Counted from the stretch's first letter, positions 1 through 7,526 are shown. The stretch: 41,707 nt of DNA from Thermomicrobiales bacterium (GCA_020432165.1 JAGQGU010000065.1:1-41707); one strand, 5' to 3'. The notes: a model not told the origin generated them from the letters alone. Translations and numbers: made by a program.

Positions 1-176
1 GGTGACGCACTTGCGGACTGGGATCTTGTCTGGTCAATGACCGGAGCGTGGACACATGGGCACCTAGGGAACCTGCCATCGGATGTCTCCTCTACGTGTT
101 CCCATTGTGCCAGACTGTCACAACTTATTGATATGCGCTTAGAGCGGATTCGGTATGTATTGTCATGTAAGAGATC

Positions 177-227
177 GGTAGCAGAGGAGCTTGTCTCCCC
201 TAGGGGCAGATAAACTGCCCCTCTACC
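177..227. repeat. Modular palindromic repeat, GGTAGC...CTACC
   Basis: The element opens with GGTAGC and closes with CTACC. Inside are a short AGGAG...CTCC hairpin and a perfect hairpin GGGGCAGATAAACTGCCCC at 203-221. The same CAG-ATAAA-CTG core with different outer stem bases recurs at 7461-7481. A related core forms the terminator at 276-315. Confidence 0.6.
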
Positions 228-275
228 AATCCATGCGTGTGTCAGTACATCCGGAACTGGCTCTAAGTCAACGCA

Positions 276-315
276 CAAAAAAGAGCCGGGGCAGTTCACA
301 AATCTGCCCCGGCTC
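276..315 (-). terminator. Strong rho-independent terminator, minus strand
   Basis: A perfect 12-bp stem (283-294 paired with 304-315) with a 9-nt loop is followed on the minus strand by a run of six T (277-282). It would end transcripts leftward from the S10 peptidase gene, though it lies about 345 bp past that stop. Its GGGGCAG/CTGCCCC core matches the hairpin unit at 203-221. Confidence 0.8.
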
Positions 316-361
316 CTGTCCCCATCTGTACCGAGAAAATGATTCAGAGGACTCGCAAAAT

Positions 362-564
362 GTAGACTCGTCCCTCGCCAGCGACGGAACGTCTCGGCGC
401 CCCTGCGATCTCGAGCGGAGCCGCAGGGGGGCGGGTTCAAGTAGTTGCCCGGCGAGAGACCCCGGAACACGTGGCGGAGTTGGCCGCATTCGCCGGGTAT
501 AAAACCCGGCGCTACCAACCCGGGCAACTCGCAGGCGCAAGCGCCTTGCGAGGCCCGAGTCTAC
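362..564. repeat. 203-bp inverted-repeat-bounded element (MITE-like or REP cluster)
   Basis: The ends are perfect inverted 9-mers, GTAGACTCG at 362-370 and CGAGTCTAC at 556-564. Inside are a CCCCTGCG/CGCAGGGG hairpin, a 21-bp hairpin with a TATAAAA-type loop (491-511) followed by CTACC, and a long imperfect palindrome (519-564). The last palindrome recurs almost unchanged at 38211-38264. No transposase reading frame fits, so it would be non-autonomous if mobile. Confidence 0.55.
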
Positions 565-660
565 GCTGTCGCTGCCCGTCGTTATCTGTTTTCTCGGAAC
601 GGATGCTCCTGTCCCACTATATGTTCGGAGTCCTGACCGGTAACGAAGAGATCTCTGATC

Positions 661-2103
661 CTATGCGTTCTCGCGAATGAACACCCGGCAGGTCTCGTTC
701 AGGCGCACGAGCGAGCCGAAATCGACATAGACCATGTGGCCGGTCTCAAACTCCTCAATATGGATATTGCCACGTACGCTCTTGTCCAAATTCATATGTG
801 AGAAGGTGTATTCGGTGGCGTAATACGGTGTCGCGAGATCGTAGTAGCCGCTGGCGATATAGACCTTCATATATGGATTCTTGGCCCAGGCAGCACGGAG
901 AGCATCGCTGGTATCAGCGTAGCCCTTGCTGGCATCACCGTTATTCCAGTCCCGGAAGCCACGGATGATGTGGTACTCCACATCACTTTCATATCCGAGT
1001 TCGGTGCGAATGTAAGGCATAAGTACGCTGCCAAACGGCGGGATGATGCCGTTCATGCTCGGATCGAACTCGGCCACATCGTCCACACCATCCTTGTCCC
1101 AACTCTCGAAGCGGCTATCAAGGCGACCAACATGGCGACGCTCATCACGCTTCAGCTCTTTGCAGAACTGATGGATGTTGATGCGGAGATTGCTGTTCTG
1201 GATGTAGTCCAGCGAGAGTCCGGTATAGGCATGCAGCTTCTCGGCGATCTTCGCCGAGTGTTCGTCGCTGATGCGATCTCCGAGACTGAGTGCCTGTACG
1301 TATTCGCCTTCGACCCAGCCTTCTACCTCATCCAGGAACTCGCGAATCGATTTCTTCTTCAACTTCTTGTCCACCTTGCCGTGATACCACGCGGTGGCGG
1401 CATAGGTTGGCAGGAAGAGTTGGAACGGAAGATCGTTACCAAGTGTGAAGCGGGCGGTCTGCATATTGAGAATGCTGCTGATGAGAATGATGCCATTCAG
1501 CGCGATACCTCGATCAATCAGGTAGCCAGCAAGACCAGCGCTGCGGAAGGTACCGTAGCTCTCGCCGGAAAGATAGAGCGGACTTGTCCAACGCGCGTTC
1601 CGCACCAGATACATGCGGATGAACTCTGCGACGAATTCGATATCGCCGTCGACGCCCTTGGCCGCCTTGGCTTCATCATCGCTAACCGCGCGGCTGAAGC
1701 CGGTATCGACCGGATCGACAAAGACCAGGTCCGTCTCGGTGAGCCAGGTGTATTCGTTGTCGACCATTTTGAAGGGTGGCTTGGGCATACCACCCTCGTC
1801 CAGCATCACCACTCGCCGCGGTGCCAGGCCACCCATATGCAGCCAGATCGTACTGGAGCCAGGTCCACCGTTGTAGACAATGGTAAGCGGACGCGTGGCG
1901 GAATCCTTCACACCATCCCTGGTGTAGGCCACGTAGAAGAGCTTCGCGCGCAGATCACCCTTGTCATTGAAGATGGGCATCTGGCCAGTCGTGGTGGTAT
2001 AGCTCAGCTTCTTGCCATCGACCAGAATGCTGTGCTGCTTCACGATCGGCTCAGCAGGAAGCTCGGGCTTGGCGAGTGTGGCGGTTTCGGTATTGTCGGA
2101 CAT
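661..2103 (-). CDS. S10 family serine carboxypeptidase-like peptidase
   Basis: This is a 480-residue serine peptidase of the alpha/beta-hydrolase S10 family, expected to remove C-terminal residues from peptides. The oxyanion-region motif NGGPGSS lies at residues 78-84. The nucleophile is Ser182 in the GESYG motif, the acid is Asp422 (GYYDLATP) and the catalytic His is 456 (ETGHMVY), in the family order. No signal peptide is visible, so it is probably cytoplasmic, unlike eukaryotic vacuolar relatives. The ATG at 2103 is preferred over an in-frame upstream start because TTGGAG lies just before it. A terminator (2186-2212) separates it from the thiamin operon, so it likely has its own promoter. 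The substrate is unknown. Confidence 0.9.
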   Translation of the reverse strand: MSDNTETATLAKPELPAEPIVKQHSILVDGKKLSYTTTTGQMPIFNDKGDLRAKLFYVAYTRDGVKDSATRPLTIVYNGGPGSSTIWLHMGGLAPRRVVMLDEGGMPKPPFKMVDNEYTWLTETDLVFVDPVDTGFSRAVSDDEAKAAKGVDGDIEFVAEFIRMYLVRNARWTSPLYLSGESYGTFRSAGLAGYLIDRGIALNGIILISSILNMQTARFTLGNDLPFQLFLPTYAATAWYHGKVDKKLKKKSIREFLDEVEGWVEGEYVQALSLGDRISDEHSAKIAEKLHAYTGLSLDYIQNSNLRINIHQFCKELKRDERRHVGRLDSRFESWDKDGVDDVAEFDPSMNGIIPPFGSVLMPYIRTELGYESDVEYHIIRGFRDWNNGDASKGYADTSDALRAAWAKNPYMKVYIASGYYDLATPYYATEYTFSHMNLDKSVRGNIHIEEFETGHMVYVDFGSLVRLNETCRVFIRENA

Positions 2104-2185
2104 GTTTTCTCCAATGATGAGCATAATTACAGGAACTGCCTGGATACGTTTTGGGCATTCTAGGCCGGAAAGCGAAAACGCGAAA

Positions 2186-2212
2186 GCCCCCAATCCGTAC
2201 TGAATCGGGGGC
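2186..2212 (-). terminator. Terminator after the thiamin operon
   Basis: A 9-bp stem (GCCCCC plus three more pairs, one of them G-T) with a 9-nt loop is followed on the minus strand by TTTCGCGTTTT. It lies 17 bp after the stop of the PHA-type gene and before the S10 gene, so it fits the end of the thi transcript. Confidence 0.7.
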
Positions 2213-2228
2213 CAGGGATCACGTATCG

Positions 2229-2531
2229 CTAGGCGAGCAGTCGCTCTGCCCGTTCGCGGATAGCAGTCTCGATCGTGCTCTGGAATGGCTTGGCTGCCCA
2301 GGGGAATTCAGCATTCACGCGCATATCGTCATCGGTGACGGTCAGCTCGCCACTGATCTTGAATCCCATTGCCTTGAAGCTAAAGGATCCACCATCAGCG
2401 GTCCAGTTCTCGTGCAAATCGGAGACCTGATTCCCGTAGTTCTCTTTGACCGAACTGAGCATACCCTGAAGGCGATTCAGTGCTTCATCCTTGCCAAGAT
2501 TATGGGGTACTGCGATTTCGGTTTTCGGCAT
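2229..2531 (-). CDS. Polyhydroxyalkanoic acid system family protein (PHA_gran_rgn-like)
   Basis: This 100-residue protein resembles the small family annotated as polyhydroxyalkanoic acid system proteins. The likeness is in the N-terminal part (I-x-V-P-H-x-L-x-x-x-E-A) and in the later beta-rich stretch that ends in a helix. Family members have been linked to polyester granules, but the biochemical role is not settled. AAGGAG precedes the ATG at 2531. It lies 84 bp after thiSG on the same strand and ahead of a clear terminator, so co-transcription with the thiamin genes is likely. No PHA synthase or phasin is present nearby, so a link to PHA in this organism is only an annotation-level guess. 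Confidence 0.7.
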   Translation of the reverse strand: MPKTEIAVPHNLGKDEALNRLQGMLSSVKENYGNQVSDLHENWTADGGSFSFKAMGFKISGELTVTDDDMRVNAEFPWAAKPFQSTIETAIRERAERLLA

Positions 2532-2615
2532 TGTTTACTCCTTGTATGCATAAAGCTTGCCTGTGTATGGTACCCCAGCCACATCCGCAGCAAATGGAGG
2601 CTACCCACCAATCCC

Positions 2616-3611
2616 CTACTCGATTGCCAACGGCACACCACCAACGGGACTACTGGGGTTGGCGTAATTGGTCCGTTCCATCCTGCCCGCGAGGTAAGCG
2701 AGGCGTCCGCCTTCCACACCAAGCTTCATGGCGGCGGCCATCTGCTCCGGGTGTTGGGAACGGGCGATGGCGGTATTCACCAGCACTGCGGACGCACCAA
2801 GCTCCATTGCCAGAGCACAATCGCTCGGTACGGCAATACCAGCATCGACGACAACCGGCACGGTGACCGCGTCGATGATGCGCTCAATGCTCTTCCAATC
2901 CTGCATACCTTGCCCGGAACCGATCGGCGATGCCAAGGGCATCACCGTCGCTGCACCAGCCTCTTCGAGACGTAATGCCACGACCAGGTCCGGCGAAGTA
3001 TAAGGTAAGACCACAAAACCATCAGCGACCAGGATCTTCGTCGCCTCGATCGTGGCCGCAACATCCGGCCAAAGCGAACGTTGATCGCCGATTACTTCAA
3101 GCTTGATCCAGTTGGTACCGGTCGCCTCGCGTGCCAGCCTCGCCATTTTGACCGCATCTTTCACGGTGTAGGCACCAGCGGTATTTGGCAACAGCTTGTA
3201 ACGAGAAAGATCAATGGCTTCCAGAATTGATGGCTCACTGCTATCCAGATTCATGATGCGGATAGCGACCGTCACCATCTCGGTGCCGCTGGCATCCAGC
3301 GATGCCACCATTGAGGCAGTATCCGGATATTTGCCCGTACCGACAAAGAGCCGCGAGCCAAATGTGTGGCCCGCAATCGTCAACGTATCCGCATGATCGC
3401 CACCGGAAACCGCGCGAACGATCTCTACCTTGTCCTCGTTCTTGATATTGAACTCATCCCAAAGGCTACGGGGGATCACCTCATCGTTCACCGCTACAGC
3501 CACCGATTCCGGTTTGATCCGCCGCTGCGCCAGGTAGGTCGTAATCGTGAGTAGCAGACAGCTCATGCCACCAAAATCGTTCAGATGCTTAATGTCTTTA
3601 TCATCATCCAT
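2616..3611 (-). CDS. thiG: Fused sulfur carrier ThiS and thiazole synthase ThiG
   Basis: The 331-residue product joins a ThiS ubiquitin-like domain (about residues 14-71) to a full ThiG TIM barrel (about 76-331). ThiG forms the thiazole phosphate of thiamin from deoxyxylulose 5-phosphate, dehydroglycine and ThiS-bound sulfur. The ThiS Gly-Gly tail is present at residues 70-71 but is internal, followed directly by Asp-His. The barrel carries NWIKLEVIGD, with Lys170 as the expected Schiff-base lysine, and a late V-V-D-A-G-I phosphate-site motif. The ATG at 3611 is chosen over 3641 because AAGGAAG precedes it; it then overlaps the upstream gene by 8 bp, suggesting translational coupling. Such fusions are known in databases. 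ThiF, ThiO or ThiH are not in the window. Confidence 0.9.
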   Translation of the reverse strand: MDDDKDIKHLNDFGGMSCLLLTITTYLAQRRIKPESVAVAVNDEVIPRSLWDEFNIKNEDKVEIVRAVSGGDHADTLTIAGHTFGSRLFVGTGKYPDTASMVASLDASGTEMVTVAIRIMNLDSSEPSILEAIDLSRYKLLPNTAGAYTVKDAVKMARLAREATGTNWIKLEVIGDQRSLWPDVAATIEATKILVADGFVVLPYTSPDLVVALRLEEAGAATVMPLASPIGSGQGMQDWKSIERIIDAVTVPVVVDAGIAVPSDCALAMELGASAVLVNTAIARSQHPEQMAAAMKLGVEGGRLAYLAGRMERTNYANPSSPVGGVPLAIE

Positions 3612-4242
3612 GTTCGTATCTTCCTTCGTTGTAGGCTGCATGCCAACTCTCCTCCATCCGCCGAAGCGTGGATGGAATATCCGGAGAGCGACTTATCGCT
3701 CTGATCACTGCAATCCGGCGTATGCCTATAGCTCCAAGCGCGCCAATCGTCTGCTCATTGATGCCGCCAATAGCCGTCACGTTCGGCATATTCGCCGCGA
3801 TAGCTGCCAACGTCGCCATCCCTCGCGGGGATTCACCAGGATGCGAGTCCGAAGCAAAAACGTGGCCATAGATCAGTTCGCTCGCGCCTCGCGCAATGGC
3901 AATCCGCGCTTCATCCTGACTATGCACAGAGAATGCATCGGCGTGTGCCTGTTCATCCCGAAGGCAACGCGATGGCAACCACGCCTCACCACCCGGTATG
4001 GCCTCTGTAACTGCCGGGCGATTGTGAGTGAGGGGCGGCAGAAGCTGATCCGCATTCGCCAATCCCGAATACCAGTCGATCAACACACGCACTTCCTCGT
4101 CGGTGCTATCAGGAAGCCGAAAAGCTATCCGTAGTCTCGCCACTTGCGCACAGGCAACCACCTCACGGACGACACGACGCTGGCCAGCTTCGTCCAAATC
4201 CGGATCAGTGACATACGTGATAACGAGCGGAGACTCCTGCAT
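3604..4242 (-). CDS. tenI: TenI/ThiE-family protein, probably thiazole tautomerase
   Basis: This is a 212-residue TIM-barrel protein of the thiamin phosphate synthase superfamily, first gene after a TPP riboswitch. The pattern SVHS...GASELIYGHVF followed by ESPRG and then AIGGIN is typical of the superfamily. The Q-x-R-E-K diphosphate-binding motif of true ThiE is absent; AFRLPD stands in its place. A Gly-His pair (His127) sits where TenI has its catalytic His and where ThiE usually has Gly-Pro. This favours TenI, the aromatising tautomerase that acts on the ThiG product, which is encoded next. The ATG at 4242 gives the normal family length and leaves the riboswitch in the leader. A divergent ThiE remains possible. 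Confidence 0.75.
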   Translation of the reverse strand: MQESPLVITYVTDPDLDEAGQRRVVREVVACAQVARLRIAFRLPDSTDEEVRVLIDWYSGLANADQLLPPLTHNRPAVTEAIPGGEAWLPSRCLRDEQAHADAFSVHSQDEARIAIARGASELIYGHVFASDSHPGESPRGMATLAAIAANMPNVTAIGGINEQTIGALGAIGIRRIAVIRAISRSPDIPSTLRRMEESWHAAYNEGRYEHG

Positions 4243-4317
4243 CAATACCCCGAAAAAACGTGAATGCCGCCAACCTGAGTGAGGAGGGCGACAAACCGGA
4301 CGTGATGCCTGGATTGA

Positions 4318-4392
4318 GGCGCCTCCCTCCGCCGGTATCGACCGGATCAGGTTCCAAGGGTGTAATCTCAGCCCAAACGGGCACCCCTGACG
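4318..4392 (-). promoter_or_regulatory. TPP (THI-box) riboswitch
   Basis: Read on the minus strand, the conserved TPP aptamer segments appear in order: GGGGTGCC, GGCTGAGATTACACCC, GAACCTGATC, then ATACCGGCGGAGGGA. These are the P1/P2, pyrimidine-sensor and pyrophosphate-sensor helices. The aptamer lies about 75 nt upstream of the tenI start. A run of six T (4253-4258) lies between the two, which could belong to a transcription terminator, though I cannot draw a convincing stem immediately before it. Confidence 0.95.
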
Positions 4393-4403
4393 CTTGTACC
4401 TGT

Positions 4404-4412
4404 ATCCTATCA
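4404..4412 (-). promoter_or_regulatory. Possible extended -10 for the thiamin operon
   Basis: On the minus strand TGATAGGAT fits an extended -10 (TG-n-TAnnAT). It would place the transcript start near 4397, just ahead of the riboswitch. No good -35 is seen. It sits in a 50-bp divergent gap shared with the nuclease gene. Confidence 0.35.
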
Positions 4413-4439
4413 CGTGTTGGTCGATCCTTAGGAGGTCTC

Positions 4440-5024
4440 ATGCGTATTCTCCTCTCTCTCATCGCTGTACTCATGTTGAGCTTCGGCAGTTTGGTCGCCG
4501 CAGAAGAAGCGGTACCCACACCCGATCTGCGGGATTTCGACTACTTCGATACGTTGACATGGGAACTCCCCGATGATGCAGTCGAGATGCGGGTCGACCA
4601 TGTGCATGATGGCGATACGATTTATCTGACCGAACCCGATGATGACTGGTATGAGAGCTATCGACTCATCGGTATTCAGGCTCCGGAAATAGCAGGCTAC
4701 AAAGACGAGGAATGCTTCGGGCCGGAGAGCGCGGCGTTCGTAAAGACGCTTCTCCCCGAGGGCACACGTGTCTGGATTCAGCAAGATATCAGTAACAAGG
4801 ATCCGAATGGTCGCTTCCTGCGTCATGTCTTTATCGAGGATGCCGAGACCGGTGATATCTATCTCCTCAGCGAGGTCCTCGTACGTGGCGGTTACGCCCG
4901 GGCTCGAGCATATAAGCCCGACGATCTGTATGATGATGTCCTGCAGGAGGCTCAGGCCTACGCCTGGGAGCATCCCACCAATATGTGGACGTGCGAGGAA
5001 TGGAAATCCCTGATCGAAAAGTGA
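4440..5024 (+). CDS. Exported thermonuclease (staphylococcal nuclease homologue)
   Basis: The 194-residue product has a Sec-type signal peptide (residues 1-21, ending LVAA-EE) and an SNase OB-fold domain. The motifs match the family: VHDGDTIYL (56-63, calcium-binding Asp), YRLIGIQAPE (74-83, with Arg75 and Glu83 at the catalytic Arg/Glu positions) and NGRFLRHVF (123-131, second catalytic Arg at 125). It likely cleaves DNA and RNA outside the membrane for nutrient recovery or defence. A perfect AGGAGG precedes the ATG at 4440. It is divergent from the thiamin operon and is followed 10 bp later by the DinB-fold gene. Two cysteines (92 and 184) could form a disulfide after export. Confidence 0.92.
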   Translation: MRILLSLIAVLMLSFGSLVAAEEAVPTPDLRDFDYFDTLTWELPDDAVEMRVDHVHDGDTIYLTEPDDDWYESYRLIGIQAPEIAGYKDEECFGPESAAFVKTLLPEGTRVWIQQDISNKDPNGRFLRHVFIEDAETGDIYLLSEVLVRGGYARARAYKPDDLYDDVLQEAQAYAWEHPTNMWTCEEWKSLIEK

Positions 5025-5034
5025 GGGAACGAGA

Positions 5035-5541
5035 TTGAGCGATACCTACCGGCTACGTCCGCCATTCCATGGCGACGAAAAATCGACAACCCATGGCTTT
5101 CTCGAGTTTCAGCGGGAAACACTGCTCTGGAAATGCGCTGGCCTCAGCGAAGAACAGCTGCGCGCCAGACCAACATCGTCATCGCTGACACTGCTTGGGC
5201 TGGTCAAACATCTGGCCTTTGTCGAGCGGCAATGGTTCCAGTATGTGATGGCGGGCCGGGATGTCTACATTCCCTGGCATCATGACAACTCCGATGCAGA
5301 CTTTCGCATCGAGCCTGATGACACGGGTGAAGGCATTATCGACTTCTACAAGAAGGAGACTGCGCTCTCCGATGAAATCATCGGCTACTACGGCATGGAT
5401 GATTTGGCCGCGTGGTATCAGGATGACGAGCGTCGCCGGTCGCTGCGCTGGATCATGGGACATATGCTGGAGGAGACCGCACGTCACTGCGGACACGCCG
5501 ATATTATCCGCGAAACCCTCGACGGTATGGTGGGTGAATAG
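5035..5541 (+). CDS. DinB/DUF664-family protein
   Basis: This 168-residue protein is a four-helix-bundle member of the DinB/DUF664 group, which includes mycothiol- or bacillithiol-dependent enzymes and many of unknown function. Likely metal-binding histidines are visible in LVKHLAFVERQWF (helix 2) and in EETARHCGHADIIRE (helix 4), the usual arrangement. The start is a TTG at 5035 with GAGGGAACG upstream; no ATG fits the conserved N-terminus. The short gap to the nuclease suggests an operon. Substrate cannot be inferred. One possible reading is a thiol-dependent detoxifying enzyme, but Chloroflexota thiol chemistry is uncertain. Confidence 0.85.
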   Translation: MSDTYRLRPPFHGDEKSTTHGFLEFQRETLLWKCAGLSEEQLRARPTSSSLTLLGLVKHLAFVERQWFQYVMAGRDVYIPWHHDNSDADFRIEPDDTGEGIIDFYKKETALSDEIIGYYGMDDLAAWYQDDERRRSLRWIMGHMLEETARHCGHADIIRETLDGMVGE

Positions 5542-5553
5542 AATGAACTCGAT

Positions 5554-6393
5554 GTGATTGGACGAGTCCTTTGCAGCACTGGTGCTTTTTCTCGTGATCC
5601 AGATCGCACCGATCTGCACGCGATTCTGGCCTTCATGGGGGCAATTGATTGCGATGGATTTGAACTGATTTTCTATCCGTCCTTCTATGAATGTTTGGAC
5701 GAGTTCCAGCACCTCCCTCCTTCGAGCCAGGAGCGGCTGATCTCGCTCCACACCGAAAAGTCGATTGGCCCCCTCTTGGGTTCTTCTTCTAAATCAAACA
5801 TCCAAATGGGTCTTGATCGCCTTCAGATAAACGCCCGTCTTGCGCAGCATCTCAACATTGAGAGGCTGATTTTGCATCTTTGGGGTTTGCCTGACAGTGA
5901 TGAACACATCGAACGGAACCTCGCCCAGTTGGATGCTGCGTTTGAAATCGCCAATGACTCATCGGTAACCCTTACCATCGAATCTATTCCTTGCGTCCGT
6001 CATACCCCATCCTCACATCTACGCTTCATCGCGGATACCCATCCAAACTCCCGCTTTACCCTCGACACTGAATTTCTCGCGATGCATGACGAGATATCTA
6101 CCGCGATGGAAGATCTATCTATCTTGGGCCGAACTGATGAGATTCACATCAAGGACTTCAACGGTTCGTTGATTGATAGCAATGGCAAACGGATATACCT
6201 CCACCCTGGTGAAGGCACGATAGATTTTGGTTATGTATGCAAAAAGGCCAGCTCCTTACCTCAGATCATTGATCTATGCCTGGAATCAACCTCCGTCGAA
6301 GCCAATGGAAGTGTGAACATCAGCCAGGTTCAGCGTGATTTGGACTTTATAGGCGATGCAGCCAGAGTAGCAACGCAAAGAGAACAGGGATAA
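5554..6393 (+). CDS. Sugar-phosphate isomerase/epimerase-like TIM-barrel protein
   Basis: The 279-residue product fits the AP-endonuclease-2/xylose-isomerase-like TIM-barrel superfamily. Evidence is a conserved CDGFELIFY early strand-helix, SVTLTIESIP with a metal-ligand Glu, SRFTLDTEF with a metal-ligand Asp, DEIHIKDFNG with His, and a final LCLEST Glu. This spacing gives the usual Glu/Asp/His metal site. It could isomerise or epimerise a sugar or polyol; the substrate is unknown. The start is GTG at 5554 with a weak ribosome site, 12 bp after the DinB-fold gene. Base composition looks lower in GC than the neighbours, with many TTT, TCT and AAA codons, so recent acquisition is possible. Confidence 0.8.
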   Translation: MIGRVLCSTGAFSRDPDRTDLHAILAFMGAIDCDGFELIFYPSFYECLDEFQHLPPSSQERLISLHTEKSIGPLLGSSSKSNIQMGLDRLQINARLAQHLNIERLILHLWGLPDSDEHIERNLAQLDAAFEIANDSSVTLTIESIPCVRHTPSSHLRFIADTHPNSRFTLDTEFLAMHDEISTAMEDLSILGRTDEIHIKDFNGSLIDSNGKRIYLHPGEGTIDFGYVCKKASSLPQIIDLCLESTSVEANGSVNISQVQRDLDFIGDAARVATQREQG

Positions 6394-6401
6394 CTATTGG
6401 T

Positions 6402-7271
6402 ATGAGAATCCGCACTGAATCGGTCACCCTCAACGGCCAACGCAATGTCGTGCTTGATGCCTATATCATCGAGCAGTCGCTCACAGCACAAATTGGGCAC
6501 ATCTCCTCGCCAACATCTCGCCCTGCCATGATCATCTGCCCCGGTGGAGGCTATCGCATTCTCGCCGATCGAGAACGATTACCAGCGGCGATGCCATTCA
6601 TGGAGCAGGGGTACCAATCCTTCGTGCTCTCCTACTCCATTGGCGATGACTCCGTTTATCCTCATCCCCTGGTTGATCTCAGCATGGCCGTACGCTGGGT
6701 GCGCGCCAATGCCGAACGGCTGGGTGTGAACCCGGACCAAGTTGCGATCATGGGATTCTCCGCAGGTGGTCACTGCGCCGCCATGCTGGCGACACAATGG
6801 CATCTGGATACGTGGAAGGAAGCCGAGAGCATTGATATCGCCAGGGCGAATCTCGGTGATCTGGGCAGCTATAGCAATCAACCGAATGCGGCCGTGCTCT
6901 GCTATGCCATCACCGATTTCCACGCCTTCCCCAATATCGATGAACGCACTGCCGAGACGGTCGGGGCGATAGCGGTGCAACGGATTCCGGAGAGCGATCC
7001 GGTTAACTACATCAGCGCAGAGACCTGCCCCACGTTTCTGTGGCATACCGCTGCCGACGAGACCGTCCCTGCGTTGCAGTCCGTCCGCTTTGCCGAGAGA
7101 TTACTGGAGGCCGGGGTACCGGTGGAGTTGCATCTGTACGAGCGTGGACCGCACGGCATCAGTGCAGGCAACAAGCTGACCGATTACGGCATAGAGGATG
7201 CCATTCCAGCCACCGTACCGGGTTGGGCCAATCTCGCAGTGTTGTGGGTGAATGCAACGTTAGGGTATTAG
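6402..7271 (+). CDS. Alpha/beta hydrolase, BD-FAE/acetyl-xylan-esterase-like
   Basis: This 289-residue carboxylesterase-like protein shows a full catalytic set. CPGGGY (residues 46-51) serves the oxyanion hole, GFSAGG (118-123) holds nucleophile Ser120, TAADETVP (216-223) holds Asp219 and GPHGIS (249-254) holds His251. Length and motif order match the BD-FAE/acetylesterase group that removes acyl groups from sugars and xylan fragments. It lacks a signal peptide, so it would act on imported substrates. It begins 8 bp after the TIM-barrel gene, which suggests a shared transcript and a role in carbohydrate processing. The exact ester is unknown. Confidence 0.88.
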   Translation: MRIRTESVTLNGQRNVVLDAYIIEQSLTAQIGHISSPTSRPAMIICPGGGYRILADRERLPAAMPFMEQGYQSFVLSYSIGDDSVYPHPLVDLSMAVRWVRANAERLGVNPDQVAIMGFSAGGHCAAMLATQWHLDTWKEAESIDIARANLGDLGSYSNQPNAAVLCYAITDFHAFPNIDERTAETVGAIAVQRIPESDPVNYISAETCPTFLWHTAADETVPALQSVRFAERLLEAGVPVELHLYERGPHGISAGNKLTDYGIEDAIPATVPGWANLAVLWVNATLGY

Positions 7272-7334
7272 CCAAGTACTACCCACCTGGAAGTGCCTTT
7301 ATAGATGCCAATGAGGAGGGTTGCCGCTCAGTTC

Positions 7335-7484
7335 GGTGGTTGTGACCTTCATGGTCACCCGGTAAATCTGGGCGCACACGAGATGCGCCACTAACGGGTG
7401 AGGCGCATTAATGGCCAAAGCCCTGCACCACACACGAAGGCGGACGAAACACCCCCGCGAGCCCGCAGATAAACTGCGGGCTAC
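7335..7484. repeat. Cluster of palindromic repeat units
   Basis: Three units share a gap of about 150 bp: GTGACCTTCATGGTCAC (7342-7358); a hairpin GGGCGCACACGAGATGCGCC followed by ACTAAC (7370-7395); and a 21-bp hairpin with a CAG-ATAAA-CTG core followed by CTAC (7461-7484). Each has a relative elsewhere in the window (10947-10961, 15205-15230, 203-227). The units lie between the convergent hydrolase and esterase genes. Confidence 0.6.
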
Positions 7485-7526
7485 GAGAGAATTGAGATCT
7501 TCACCCATCGGTTTGTGCCAGAGAGC

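Larger units (their letters stand above)
1..660. other. Non-coding, repeat-rich region with no convincing gene
   Basis: No reading frame here has a ribosome binding site, a recognisable motif and a plausible length together. The stretch holds a modular palindrome (177-227), a strong minus-strand terminator (276-315) and a 203-bp element bounded by perfect inverted 9-mers (362-564), each listed separately. Frame 1 is open from the window edge to a TAA at 211-213, about 70 codons, so it could be the tail of a gene starting outside. It shows no motif, and its stop lies in a repeat hairpin loop, so it is not called. Confidence 0.6.

Noticed and set aside
1-213. Open frame from the window edge that might be the 3' end of a gene
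   Set aside because: About 70 codons with no motif, rare codons and a stop in a repeat hairpin loop. It cannot be distinguished from chance without sequence to the left.
470-560. Stretch resembling a tRNA start (GGCGGAGTTGGC)
   Set aside because: No acceptor, anticodon or T-arm can be folded with it; it lies within the repeat element.
177-564. Possible CRISPR array because of multiple short palindromes
   Set aside because: The palindromes are not evenly spaced, differ in sequence and have no spacers; no cas genes occur in the window.
970-2163. Long open frame (397 codons) on the plus strand opposite the S10 peptidase
   Set aside because: It is an antisense shadow in a GC-rich gene. It has no family motif, while the minus-strand product has a complete catalytic triad.
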